From assembly GCA_031552145.1 (NCBI GenBank), contig JAVBMV010000008.1, positions 186,001-250,000 of the forward strand: a DNA stretch of 64,000 nucleotides, in the 5' to 3' direction. Source of the stretch: JAVBMV01 sp031552145 (lineage in GTDB: Bacteria > Myxococcota > Myxococcia > Myxococcales > UBA5297). The notes beneath the pieces are model-generated. The model was not told the origin of the DNA. It made no database searches and saw only the letters and a list, made by a program, of their open reading frames with translations. Shown in pieces: positions 51,658 through 60,143 of this stretch (position 1 is its first letter; each line of letters opens with the position of its first letter). The position numbers and the translations under genes were made by a program.

Positions 51658-52647
51658 GTGACGACGATGCGGGCGGTGGTCATCAGGGAGCCGGGTGGTG
51701 TGGAGGTGTTGGAACTGCGTGAGGTCCCGGCTCCCGAGCCGGGGCCAGGGGAGCTCTTGATCAAAGTCGCGGCGACGGCGCTCAACCGCGCCGACCTGCT
51801 GCAGCGCCGGGGGCAATATCCCGCGCCACCCGATGCGCCGCAGGAGATCCCGGGGCTCGAGTATTCGGGCGTCGTGGAGGCGAAGGGTCGAGGCTGCGCG
51901 CTCTTCGAGGTGGGCGATCGCGTCATGGGGATCGTCGGGGGCGGCGCCTATGCGGAGTACCTCACGGTGCATGAGCGATGCGCACTCAAAGTGCCGCGCC
52001 GCTTGGAGCTGGCCGAGGCGGCGGCGCTGCCCGAGGCCTTCCTGACGGCCTTCGACGCGCTCTTTCTCCAAGGGGATTTGCGCGTGGGAGAGCGCGTGCT
52101 GATCCACGCCGTTGGGAGCGGGGTCGGCACGGCGGCCATTCAGCTCGTGCGCCGGGCGGGAGCCCTCTCCTTGGGGACCGCGCGCAGTGAAGAGAAGCTG
52201 CAGCGCGCGCAGCGACTCGGCCTAGATGTGCCGATCCTCGTGGAGGGGTCTAAGTTTGCCGATCGAGTGAAGGCGGCCACCGGCAAGGCAGGCGCCGACC
52301 TCGTGCTCGATCTGGTGGGAGGGGGCTACCTAGAGGAGAACCTCAAGGCGTTGGCGCTGAGGGGACGCCAGGTTCTGGTGGGGCTGACAGCGGGCGCGAC
52401 CGCGCAGCTCCCCATGGGGCTGTTACTCAACAAGCGCATCACGCTGAAGGGAACCGTCCTGCGCAGCAGGCCGCTGGAGGAGAAGATCGCGGTGACGAGA
52501 GCCTTCGCACACTACGCCGGAGAGGCGCTCGAGAGCGGCGCGCTGATCCCCGTAATCGATCAGGTGCTCCCGATCGCGAGCGTGCGCGAGGCGCACTCAC
52601 TGATGGAGCGCAATGCCAACTTTGGGAAGCTTGTCCTGACCTGGTGA
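51658..52647 (+). CDS. NAD(P)H quinone oxidoreductase, zinc-free MDR family
   Basis: A 329-aa medium-chain dehydrogenase/reductase. It has an N-terminal GroES-like fold (TALNRADLLQRRGQYP) and nucleotide site LIHAVGSGVGTAAIQL, with the C-terminal NRADL/FGKLVLTW ends typical of the PIG3/quinone-oxidoreductase branch. No zinc-ligand Cys cluster is seen, so quinone reduction rather than alcohol oxidation is expected. GTG 51658 (GGAGG 7 nt upstream) is preferred to ATG 51667. It is last in the plus-strand set and is followed by a hairpin. Confidence 0.9.
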   Translation: MTTMRAVVIREPGGVEVLELREVPAPEPGPGELLIKVAATALNRADLLQRRGQYPAPPDAPQEIPGLEYSGVVEAKGRGCALFEVGDRVMGIVGGGAYAEYLTVHERCALKVPRRLELAEAAALPEAFLTAFDALFLQGDLRVGERVLIHAVGSGVGTAAIQLVRRAGALSLGTARSEEKLQRAQRLGLDVPILVEGSKFADRVKAATGKAGADLVLDLVGGGYLEENLKALALRGRQVLVGLTAGATAQLPMGLLLNKRITLKGTVLRSRPLEEKIAVTRAFAHYAGEALESGALIPVIDQVLPIASVREAHSLMERNANFGKLVLTW

Positions 52648-52684
52648 ACGCCCAAAGAGTGCCGGCGATACCAGAGACACCAAC

Positions 52685-52710
52685 AGACCGCACCCGTCAG
52701 GGGGCGGTCT
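52685..52710. terminator. Hairpin between converging oxidoreductase and rpmB genes
   Basis: AGACCGC-A-CCC pairs with GGG-GCGGTCT, a 10-bp stem with one bulged A and a 5-nt loop. It lies between two gene ends (stop at 52647 on plus, stop at 52747 on minus). There is no strong U-run, so it is a candidate bidirectional terminator only. Confidence 0.5.
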
Positions 52711-52746
52711 GAGGAGAAGCTGAGAAGTCGAGTGAAGCGGGAGCTA

Positions 52747-52938
52747 CTAGGCGGCCTTGACGACTTTGCCCGCCTTCAGACAGCGCATACAGACGCGCAT
52801 GCGTTGCACCGAATCACCGACCTGAGCGCGAACAGGCTGCAGGTTGGGCAGTGAGCGCTTCTTGGTCTTGTTGTTTGCGTGGCTGATGCTGTTGCCGACA
52901 AGGGCGCCCTTGCCACAGATGTCACACTTGAACGCCAT
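52747..52938 (-). CDS. rpmB: Ribosomal protein L28, zinc-binding form
   Basis: A 63-aa large-subunit protein. Two Cys pairs, CDIC (4-7) and CMRC near the end, give the C+ zinc-binding version. VGNSISHANNKTKKRSLPNL is the family core. Some bacteria swap C+ and C- L28 on zinc starvation. ATG 52938 has GGGAG 9 nt upstream and gives the exact family length. A leader hairpin lies 24 bp upstream. rpmG (L33), often adjacent, is not present. Confidence 0.95.
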   Translation of the reverse strand: MAFKCDICGKGALVGNSISHANNKTKKRSLPNLQPVRAQVGDSVQRMRVCMRCLKAGKVVKAA

Positions 52939-52961
52939 AATGATCACTCCCTGACGAACTG

Positions 52962-52980
52962 GGGTAGCCACTCGCTACCC
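52962..52980 (-). promoter_or_regulatory. Hairpin in the rpmB leader
   Basis: GGGTAGC and GCTACCC form a 7-bp stem with a 5-nt loop, 24 bp before the rpmB start and about 60 bp after the stop of the upstream FAD-like gene. No U-run follows. It could be an operator for ribosomal-protein feedback or a weak terminator of the upstream operon. Confidence 0.35.
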
Positions 52981-53041
52981 GGAAATTAAAGGCCGCCCTA
53001 CCTACCAGAGAATGGCGAGCAAGCGCAACACCGCGCGGGCG

Positions 53042-54517
53042 CTATTCGTGAAGCATCCTCTTTCCCAGGAGCTTGGAGGCATGGCCCGCGACGGCGAGTC
53101 CAGCGGCGAAGGCCCCTTCGAGGCCCAGGGTCGGCAGCAGCTCGAGGTTCGCGAGCAACAGGTTCGGTTCGGGCGTTCTAGGCGAGAGCCCGAGATGGGC
53201 TCCGTCACGAGGCGGACCGAGCCGCGTGCGCCCGCTCAGCGGCGAACGAGAGAGGGCGATCACATTTCGTTCGATGAAGGGGAGCGTCTCCCCTAGGAGC
53301 GCGACGATGCCGCGCATGCGCGCGCTTGGCTCTTCTGCGTCGAGCGCCGCGGTGGAGACACAGAGCAGGGGTGTAGCGCCCGAGCCATCGAGCCGCTCCG
53401 CCTCCGTAACCTGACAAAGCATCGGAGCGGTGCGTGTCGCGGCGCTGCCAAGCAGGAAGAGAGGCCCCGCGCCCGGCGGCAGAGCCCCGGGCTTCAGGAG
53501 CAGATTGAACGTGGTGAGCGTCGCATCTTGCGGCTCCTGGTGGAGGGAACTCCAGCGGCGTCCTCGAGTGCGCGCCTGGGGAAGCAACTTCATCAGCGCC
53601 GCGCACTCGACCGCGGCAAGCAGCACGCGTGCCTTTACTTCGACCTTCGCACCCACGACGCTCAGGTGATGTAGCCCCTTCGTGTGGGCCATCTCGCTCA
53701 CCAATGCCGGCTCGCCTGGACCGCCCACCATCGCCGCGCCCAACTCGCGCATGCGCCCTCGTAGGAGAAGGCGCAGTGCCTGCTCTCCGCCTGGGAGGCG
53801 CGCGCCGCCGCGCAAGAGGTGGGCGATCGGGAGGGCCCAGGCCAGTGCGCCCTTCGTGCCGGCGTCCCGCGTCGAGAAGGTGAGGGCATCGTCGAGCGCG
53901 GCGAAGAGCTCCGCGTCGCCGCGCTCGCTCTGGGCGCCCGAGGCGTTGCGCTTCGCCATAAAACGGGTGGGAAACTTCGCGCTCCGCAGCGCGCGCGCGC
54001 GCGCGAAGCGCTCCACGAGAGAGGAGGGCAGGAGAGGTGGCAACAGGCCCAGGAAGCGAAGCGCTGCCCCCGCCTCGAGGTCGAGTTTCTCGATGGCACC
54101 GAGCAGCTCGGAGGCTCTCTCGGGCCACTCGCGCCGCAGCTCGCGCTCCAGCGCGCCGGCCGCCGGCGTCAGCTCGACTCTGTGGCCGGGTAGTATGAGC
54201 TGCAGGTATTCGCTTCCCGGCTCGAAGAGGCGCTGGACCATCACAGTGGCGCCCAGCTCGGAGAGGACGCGCTCGGTGAAGGGCAGGTGCCGGGGAGAGG
54301 GATAGAGCGCGGGGGAGTATGGGAGGTGGTGTGCCGCGTCGCGATAGGTGGCCCCGGCGCCGTCCGTATCCAGATGAATGACCTGGAGACCGCGCTTTCG
54401 CAGCAGCGCCCCCGCGACGAGGCCGGGCAGCTCGTTGCCCAGCACGGCAACGTCGAAGATCTGGGGCGGCACCTCCAGCGACGAGGACTCTCCGTGTGGG
54501 CGTTTAGGGAGCGCCAT
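53042..54517 (-). CDS. FAD/phytoene-desaturase-like protein with degenerate dinucleotide motif
   Basis: A 491-aa protein resembling NAD(P)/FAD-dependent carotenoid-desaturase-type oxidoreductases. The N-terminal strand FDVAVLGNELPGLVAGALL aligns with the usual GGGLGGL loop, but the second Gly is Glu and the third is Pro. The segment after it, VIHLDTDGAGATYRDAAH, is similar to that family. The Cys/aromatic catalytic features are not clear. If FAD is bound, the site is unusual. ATG 54517 lies inside purN (14-bp overlap), with GGGGAGAGG upstream. It is the last gene of the speA-purM-purN operon. Confidence 0.65.
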   Translation of the reverse strand: MALPKRPHGESSSLEVPPQIFDVAVLGNELPGLVAGALLRKRGLQVIHLDTDGAGATYRDAAHHLPYSPALYPSPRHLPFTERVLSELGATVMVQRLFEPGSEYLQLILPGHRVELTPAAGALERELRREWPERASELLGAIEKLDLEAGAALRFLGLLPPLLPSSLVERFARARALRSAKFPTRFMAKRNASGAQSERGDAELFAALDDALTFSTRDAGTKGALAWALPIAHLLRGGARLPGGEQALRLLLRGRMRELGAAMVGGPGEPALVSEMAHTKGLHHLSVVGAKVEVKARVLLAAVECAALMKLLPQARTRGRRWSSLHQEPQDATLTTFNLLLKPGALPPGAGPLFLLGSAATRTAPMLCQVTEAERLDGSGATPLLCVSTAALDAEEPSARMRGIVALLGETLPFIERNVIALSRSPLSGRTRLGPPRDGAHLGLSPRTPEPNLLLANLELLPTLGLEGAFAAGLAVAGHASKLLGKRMLHE

Positions 54518-55142
54518 CGGCCTCTCCCCCCGAAGGCGTGCGCAGGACGCGCCTCCCCTCGATGCGCACGGCGCCCTTCGCAAAGAGCGCGATTGCCTCG
54601 GGATAGATGCGATGCTCCTGTTCGAGGATGCGCCGCGCGAGGCTCTCCTCTGTGTCGGTGTCGAGGACGGGCACCGCGGCCTGGGCGACGATGGGGCCGG
54701 AGTCGACCCCCTCTTCGACCAAGTGGACGGTACAGCCCGCGATGCGGACGCCGTGGCGCAGGGCGTCGCGGGCACCGTGAAGTCCAGGAAAGGATGGCAG
54801 GAGCGATGGATGAATGTTGAGCACGCGCCCTGGATAGGTCGCCAGGAAACGCGTGCCCAAGACGCGCATGAAGCCGGCGAGGCAGATCAGGTCGGGGCTG
54901 TAGGGAGCCAGCGCCGCGAGCAGGGCGCGATCGAAGGCGTCACGCGAGGCATGGTCGCCATGCTCGACCAGCACCGTTGGAACGCCAGCGTCGCGCGCGA
55001 GGTCGAGGCAGCGCGCGCCGCGGACGTTCGAGAGGAGCACTACCGGCTTCGCGCCGAGGGGACGCGAGGTGTCGGCACAGGCCCTGAGAATCGCCTCGAC
55101 GTTGGAACCTCTTCCGCTCGCCAGGAGCGCAAGCTTCAGCAT
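54504..55142 (-). CDS. purN: Phosphoribosylglycinamide formyltransferase
   Basis: The folate-dependent third step of purine synthesis (212 aa). LALLASGRGSNVEAIL is the N-terminal phosphate loop. NIHPSLLPSFPGLHG holds catalytic Asn and His, and VDSGPIVAQ contains the essential Asp. The length is normal with a short Gly/Arg tail. ATG 55142 is 8 bp after purM. The FAD-like gene overlaps its 3' end. The downstream partner purH is not adjacent. Confidence 0.96.
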   Translation of the reverse strand: MLKLALLASGRGSNVEAILRACADTSRPLGAKPVVLLSNVRGARCLDLARDAGVPTVLVEHGDHASRDAFDRALLAALAPYSPDLICLAGFMRVLGTRFLATYPGRVLNIHPSLLPSFPGLHGARDALRHGVRIAGCTVHLVEEGVDSGPIVAQAAVPVLDTDTEESLARRILEQEHRIYPEAIALFAKGAVRIEGRRVLRTPSGGEADGAP

Positions 55143-55150
55143 TGCTCACC

Positions 55151-56179
55151 TCACCGCAGCTCGACCGTGGCCTCGCCCGCGCCCTCCTCGATAGCGCCGA
55201 TCTTCCAGGCATCGATGGAGCGGTCGGCCAGCAGCGCGATCACGGCGTCGGCCTGCTCGGGTGGCATGACCAGGGTGAGGCCGATTCCCATGTTGAAGGT
55301 TGCGTAGAGATCGTCCTGCGGAACCTCTCCCTGAGACGCGAGGAAGTCAAAGATGAAGGGACGCCGCCACGAGTCGCAGAAGATCACGGCCTTCATGTTC
55401 TCGGGCAGGTTACGCGGTACGTTACCGGGGAGTCCTCCGCCAGTGATGTGGGCCATGGAGCGGATCTCGAACTGTTCGATCAGCGCGAGGATCTCCTTCA
55501 CATAGATCCGTGTGGGTGCCAGCAGGGTATCCCCCAGCGGCCGCTCGAAGCCGCGCGGCACGTCCCAGAGGAGCAGGCCCCGCTTCTGGAGGATCCTTCG
55601 CACCAGCGAGAAGCCGTTGGAATGCAGACCAGAGGAGGCGACGCCGACGATGGCGTCGCCCGGGCGCACCTTGCTTCCGTCGATGATCTTGGAGCGCTCG
55701 ACGATGCCGACCGCGAATCCCGCCAGGTCATATTCACCCTCGCCGTAGAAACCCGGCATCTCGGCCGTCTCGCCGCCGATGAGGGCGCATCCAGCCTGCC
55801 TGCAGCCGTCGGCGATCCCCTTGATCACCACCGCGGCGTTGTCGGCGCGCAGCTTCGAGGTCGCGTAGTAGTCAAGAAAGAAGAGCGGCTCGGCCCCGCA
55901 GATGGCGATGTCGTTGACGCTCATGGCGACCAGGTCGATGCCGACCGTGTCGTGGCGCTTCGCGTCGAAGGCGAGCTTCAGCTTGGTGCCGACGCCGTCG
56001 GTTCCGGAGACCAGAACCGGCTCCTCGTACTTCCCCTTGGCCAGCGCGAAGAGTCCGCCGAAGCCTCCAATTCCGCCGAGCAACTCTGGGCGCGCGGTGG
56101 ATTTTGCGTGGGGCTTGATCAGCTCCACCAGCCGGTCACCCTCGTCAATATTCACGCCTGCTTCACGATAGGTCGTCAT
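55151..56179 (-). CDS. purM: Phosphoribosylformylglycinamidine cyclo-ligase
   Basis: Makes aminoimidazole ribotide (342 aa, normal length). Family blocks are LVSGTDGVGTKL (ATP/substrate loop), MSVNDIAICGAEPLFFLDY, GGETAEMPGFY and ITGGGLPGNVPR. ATG 56179 begins MTTYREAGVN. speA ends 15 bp upstream and purN begins 8 bp downstream, so all three share one transcript. Coupling arginine decarboxylase to purine genes is unusual. Confidence 0.97.
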   Translation of the reverse strand: MTTYREAGVNIDEGDRLVELIKPHAKSTARPELLGGIGGFGGLFALAKGKYEEPVLVSGTDGVGTKLKLAFDAKRHDTVGIDLVAMSVNDIAICGAEPLFFLDYYATSKLRADNAAVVIKGIADGCRQAGCALIGGETAEMPGFYGEGEYDLAGFAVGIVERSKIIDGSKVRPGDAIVGVASSGLHSNGFSLVRRILQKRGLLLWDVPRGFERPLGDTLLAPTRIYVKEILALIEQFEIRSMAHITGGGLPGNVPRNLPENMKAVIFCDSWRRPFIFDFLASQGEVPQDDLYATFNMGIGLTLVMPPEQADAVIALLADRSIDAWKIGAIEEGAGEATVELR

Positions 56180-56194
56180 CGAACCCGTCCGTTC

Positions 56195-58105
56195 TCAACT
56201 TTCGAGGTAGGTGTAGCCAGAGAGGCCGCTCTCATACGCGCGCAGGAGGTAGCGGGTCTCCTCAAGCGTCATCCTGCCGGTCCTGAGCGCGAGCTCGGTG
56301 GCTCGCCTGATCCGGGCCACCAGGTCTTCGCGATCGTACATAACGTAGTGGAGCACCTCGGCGACGGTATCGCCCGGCACCACGTTGTCAATCTGATAGC
56401 CCGAGGAGGAAATGCTCACCTGGACGGCGTGGGTATCGCCGAAGAGGTTGTGAAGGTCGCCCAGGATCTCCTGATAGGCGCCGACCAGGAACATGGCGAG
56501 GTAGTAGGGCTCGCCCGGCTTCAAGGCGTGGAGTCTGAGGAAGTCCTTGACGTCGCGCTTGTCGATGAAGTGATCGATCTTCCCGTCCGAGTCACACGTA
56601 ATATCGCCGAGCACGCCATTGCGGGTCGGCTCCTCGCCGAGGCGATGGATCGGCATGATCGGAAAGAGCATGTCGACCGCCCAGCTATCAGGGAGCGACT
56701 GAAAGACGGAGAAGTTGCAGAAATAGATATCGGAGAGCGCCCGCTCCAAAGGCTGCAGCTCCTCGGGCATCTCATCCAATTCCTTCGCGATGCGAAGGAT
56801 CTTCTGGCAGAGCGTCCAGAAGATGTTCTCTGCCTGGACGCGCTGCGCCAGCGCGAGGTGGCCAAGAGAGAAGAGCGTGAGCGTCTCCTCCTTGTACTCC
56901 ATGGCGTCGTGCCACGATTCGATCAGGTTCTTGCGCGTGACATCCTTGTAAGTAGAGACGAGGTTGCGCACCACCGAAGGGGCGTCGGGCGCCACCTCCT
57001 CGGGTATGGGGTGTGCCTCGAACTCGGAGGTGCCGAGCACGTTGACCACGATCATGGCGTGGTGCGCCACCACCGCGCGTCCCGCCTCCGTGATGATGGT
57101 GGGGTGGGGTACCTGCGCGCCGTCGCACTGCTCCATGATCGAGAAGACCACGTCGTTGGCATACTCTTGGAGCGTGTAGTTCACGGAGGAGGAGAAGTTG
57201 GTCTGCGAGCCGTCGTAGTCGACGCCGAGCCCTCCCCCCACATCGAAGTACTGCAGTGGCGCCCCCGCCTTGCTGAGCTCGACGAAGAAGCGGCACGCCT
57301 CGCGCAGCCCGTTCTTGATCGAGCGGATGTTCGAGATCTGGCTTCCCAGGTGGAAGTGCATCAGCTCGAAGCAGTCGAGGAGGTTCTGCTCGCGCAGGTA
57401 ATCGAGTGCCTCGGTCAGCTCGGAGGCGAAGAGGCCGAACTTGGAGCGATCGCCGCCGCTCGCCTCCCATCGTCCGGCGCCGCGGCTGGAGAGCTTCACG
57501 CGCACACCGATTCGCGGCCTGCAGGACATCTTGCGGGCAACCTCGGCGATGAGGCGCAGCTCGCTCAGCTTCTCCACCACGAGGATCACGTTTCGCCCCA
57601 GCTTGCCAGCCAGGAGCGCGGTCTCGACGTACTCCTCGTCCTTGTAGCCGTTGCAGACGACGAGCGCCCCCTCGTCCTCGAGGAAGGCCATCACCGCGAG
57701 CAGCTCGGGCTTGCTGCCCGCCTCGAGCCCGTAGTGGTACTGCTTTCCGATGTCGACGATCTCCTGGATCACGGTCCGGTGCTGATTGACCTTGATCGGG
57801 AAGACGCCGCGGAAGCTGCCGCGGTAGTTGTTTTCCTGGAAGGCTCGCTGAAAGGCGCCGTTGAGCGCGGTGATCCGGCTCTTGAGAATGCCCGAGAAGC
57901 GCAGGAGGAGCGGCAGATCGATCCCGCGGCGGCTGATCTCGTCGACCAGCTCCTTCAGATCGGCGGTGGGGCCGGTCGGGCCATCCGGATGCACGACGAC
58001 GTGCCCCTTCTCGTTAATCCCGAAGTAGCCACCGCTCCAGGCGGGAACTCCATAGGTGTCTGCGGCGTCTGCAACGGTCCAGACTCGGTTGGGTATCGCG
58101 GGCAT
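56195..58105 (-). CDS. speA: Biosynthetic arginine decarboxylase
   Basis: A 636-aa PLP enzyme making agmatine for polyamines. The PLP lysine lies in FPIKVNQHRTV. HFHLGSQISN and FDVGGGLGVDYDG are phosphate-binding blocks. The active-site Cys-Asp lies in DITCDSDGKIDHFI, donated from the partner subunit. The C-terminus is LSGYTYLES. The fold is the long SpeA type with an inserted helical domain. ATG 58105 is first in the minus-strand operon. No agmatinase (speB) is adjacent, so the next step is elsewhere. Confidence 0.96.
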   Translation of the reverse strand: MPAIPNRVWTVADAADTYGVPAWSGGYFGINEKGHVVVHPDGPTGPTADLKELVDEISRRGIDLPLLLRFSGILKSRITALNGAFQRAFQENNYRGSFRGVFPIKVNQHRTVIQEIVDIGKQYHYGLEAGSKPELLAVMAFLEDEGALVVCNGYKDEEYVETALLAGKLGRNVILVVEKLSELRLIAEVARKMSCRPRIGVRVKLSSRGAGRWEASGGDRSKFGLFASELTEALDYLREQNLLDCFELMHFHLGSQISNIRSIKNGLREACRFFVELSKAGAPLQYFDVGGGLGVDYDGSQTNFSSSVNYTLQEYANDVVFSIMEQCDGAQVPHPTIITEAGRAVVAHHAMIVVNVLGTSEFEAHPIPEEVAPDAPSVVRNLVSTYKDVTRKNLIESWHDAMEYKEETLTLFSLGHLALAQRVQAENIFWTLCQKILRIAKELDEMPEELQPLERALSDIYFCNFSVFQSLPDSWAVDMLFPIMPIHRLGEEPTRNGVLGDITCDSDGKIDHFIDKRDVKDFLRLHALKPGEPYYLAMFLVGAYQEILGDLHNLFGDTHAVQVSISSSGYQIDNVVPGDTVAEVLHYVMYDREDLVARIRRATELALRTGRMTLEETRYLLRAYESGLSGYTYLES

Positions 58106-58243
58106 CGTCTTGGGGGACCTCCTCGTCCCGATTGGAAAACATGGCGCGGGTGGCGCACTTCCTACACGGCAAGGTCGGCGTTTTCAATCGGCACCTGCCT
58201 AGGGCCGCCCCCGGCACCGACGCCGTGACTATGCTCAACTTGC

Positions 58244-59281
58244 ATGGCCGAGACCATTGGAACGGGCCTGGGCGTCGCAGCGCTCTTCAACGGTCGCGCC
58301 AAGTGGGTGACGCCCGGTTGTGTCGCCCGCTTGCGGCGCGCCCTCCCGCGCGCCCTCGTCTTCGTCTCGGAGGATCTCGAGCAGGCGCGACGCCATGTCG
58401 AGCGCATCGCGCGGGCGCGCCCCTTCCTGGTGCTGAGCGGAGGCGGCGACGGCACGGCGACGCACCTGCTCAACGAGCTGCGGGTGCACTCATGGCGCAC
58501 TCTGCCCGTGCTGGGCCTGCTGAAGCTGGGAACGGGCAACGGCTGGGCGCGCTCCATCGACGACGTCGCGCCGCGCGCGGTGATGGCTGCGCTGCCAAGG
58601 CTCATGCGGCGCCTCCCCTGCATCGAGCAGGCTCTGCTAGAGCTCGATGGACGGCTCTGTACCTTCGCCGGAGCCGGCTGGGATGGCAGGATCATCGCCG
58701 ACTACCAGCGCCATCTCGACCTGCGCTCCTCGGAGATCTTCGGTTCGCGCCTCTCGGCGCGCCTGCACCGAGGGCTTCTTGGCTATCTCTACTCGACCGT
58801 GCGCTACACGCTGCCAGACGAGCTCTTCGAGCGCCTGCGCATCGGGCAGCCCAGGATCAGGCTGGAGAGCATGGCGGGAGGGGCTCGGCTTCTCTTCGAA
58901 GGTGACGCCAGCGTCGCGGTGGCGGGTACTTCCGAGTACTTCGGCTTTGGCTTCAGGGCCTTTCCCAAGGCGCGCGAGCGCGCTGGCCACTTCCACGCGC
59001 GCATCTACACGGGTGGACCGTTAGATGCGCTCCTCGCCGCGCGCGCGCTTTGGCGAGGCGGCCCGGTCCGAGGCATGCACGATTTCCTTCTGACCAACGC
59101 CACCTTCACCTTCTCGCGCCCGCTCCCATTTCAGATCGGCGGCGATCCCTGCGCCGCGCGAGAGCGGCTGGTGCTCAGGGTCGATCCGCTCGGCGTGCAT
59201 GTCGTCGATTGGACCGCCGCGCTCCACGCGCTCCGTTACACTTGCCAGCGCCCCGCGAGGCGGGCAACCTCACGCACTTAG
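58244..59281 (+). CDS. Diacylglycerol/lipid-kinase-like protein
   Basis: A 345-aa protein of the diacylglycerol kinase catalytic family. The nucleotide motif is LVLSGGGDGTATHLLNEL, followed by LKLGTGNGWARSI and FAGAGWDGRII. Bacterial members phosphorylate diacylglycerol or sphingoid-like lipids; the lipid here is unknown. The C-terminal beta half ends in a basic, possibly disordered tail. ATG 58244 has no strong SD, so the start is uncertain. It is divergent from speA with a 138-bp gap, and 35 bp before the reductase gene. Confidence 0.85.
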   Translation: MAETIGTGLGVAALFNGRAKWVTPGCVARLRRALPRALVFVSEDLEQARRHVERIARARPFLVLSGGGDGTATHLLNELRVHSWRTLPVLGLLKLGTGNGWARSIDDVAPRAVMAALPRLMRRLPCIEQALLELDGRLCTFAGAGWDGRIIADYQRHLDLRSSEIFGSRLSARLHRGLLGYLYSTVRYTLPDELFERLRIGQPRIRLESMAGGARLLFEGDASVAVAGTSEYFGFGFRAFPKARERAGHFHARIYTGGPLDALLAARALWRGGPVRGMHDFLLTNATFTFSRPLPFQIGGDPCAARERLVLRVDPLGVHVVDWTAALHALRYTCQRPARRATSRT

Positions 59282-59316
59282 GGCCGCGTTGGCCCGTAGG
59301 CGCGGAGCGGTACGAA

Positions 59317-60060
59317 ATGGCAGGCAAGCTAAAGGGAAGGGTCGCGATCGTCACGGGGGGGGGCACGCGGCTTGGGCGAATCGCCGCCGAGGCGCTGGGC
59401 GCCGAAGGCGCCGAGGTGCTCATCCACTACCGCACGAGCGGTGCTGGCGCCGAGGATGCGGCCGCGGCGATTCGCGCGCGGGGTGGCGTCGCGGAGACCT
59501 TTCAGGCCGAGCTGCGCGACGTCGCCGAAATCGAGCGGCTCTTCGGTCGAGCGGAGGAGCGCTTCGGCGGTTGCGACCTGCTGGTGAACAGCGCCGCCCA
59601 TTTCGAGCGCGCAGCGCTCGAGGAGGTCGATGAGACGCGCTGGCGCAGGATGCTCGACACCAACCTCAGTGCGCCCTTCTTCTGCTGCCGCGAGGCAGTC
59701 CGCTCCATGCGCCGAAAGGGCTTTGGGGAGATCGTCAACATCGTCGACATTGGCGGCGCACTCCAACCGTGGCGCGGCTACGCCCACTACTGCGCTTCAA
59801 AGGCAGGCTTGGCGATGTTGACGCAGTGTCTCGCGCTGGAACTCGCCCCCTCCATCCGGGTAAACGCCATTGCCCCTGGCACGCTCCTGCCTCCGGAAGC
59901 AACGCCCGCGGAGGAGTTGGAGCGCCTGCGCGCAAAGATCCCGCAGAAGCGTTTCGGCACCGCGGAGGAGCTGGTCGAGACGCTCCTCTTCTTGTTGGCC
60001 GGGCCGCGCTACCTCACCGGCCAGGTGTTGGCGCTGGATGGGGGGCGCTCGCTGTCCTGA
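59317..60060 (+). CDS. Short-chain dehydrogenase, pteridine-reductase-like
   Basis: A 247-aa SDR. The NADP site is TGGGTRLGRIAA, followed by an Arg after HYR in the strand, typical of NADPH use. NSAAHFER is the NNAG-like motif. The catalytic Tyr-Lys lies in YAHYCASKAGL, with Ser-equivalent position in VDIGGA. The ending YLTGQVLALDGGRS is standard. The TRLG loop and VLIHYRTS resemble FolM/pteridine reductases, so pterin reduction is the best guess. ATG 59317 has GGAG upstream. No folate gene is adjacent. Confidence 0.85.
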   Translation: MAGKLKGRVAIVTGGGTRLGRIAAEALGAEGAEVLIHYRTSGAGAEDAAAAIRARGGVAETFQAELRDVAEIERLFGRAEERFGGCDLLVNSAAHFERAALEEVDETRWRRMLDTNLSAPFFCCREAVRSMRRKGFGEIVNIVDIGGALQPWRGYAHYCASKAGLAMLTQCLALELAPSIRVNAIAPGTLLPPEATPAEELERLRAKIPQKRFGTAEELVETLLFLLAGPRYLTGQVLALDGGRSLS

Positions 60061-60143
60061 ATCGGGACCAAGCCGAATCGAGGCGCGCTCTTCCACCCCC
60101 GCGCGCGCTCCCGTAGAGTCGCCAACCCTGGAGAGTCCATTTC

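Noticed and set aside
55142..58228. 1028-codon open frame on the plus strand opposite purM and speA
   Set aside because: High GC keeps the antisense frame open. The opposite strand carries clear purM, purN and speA motifs, and the plus frame shows only charged, repetitive composition.
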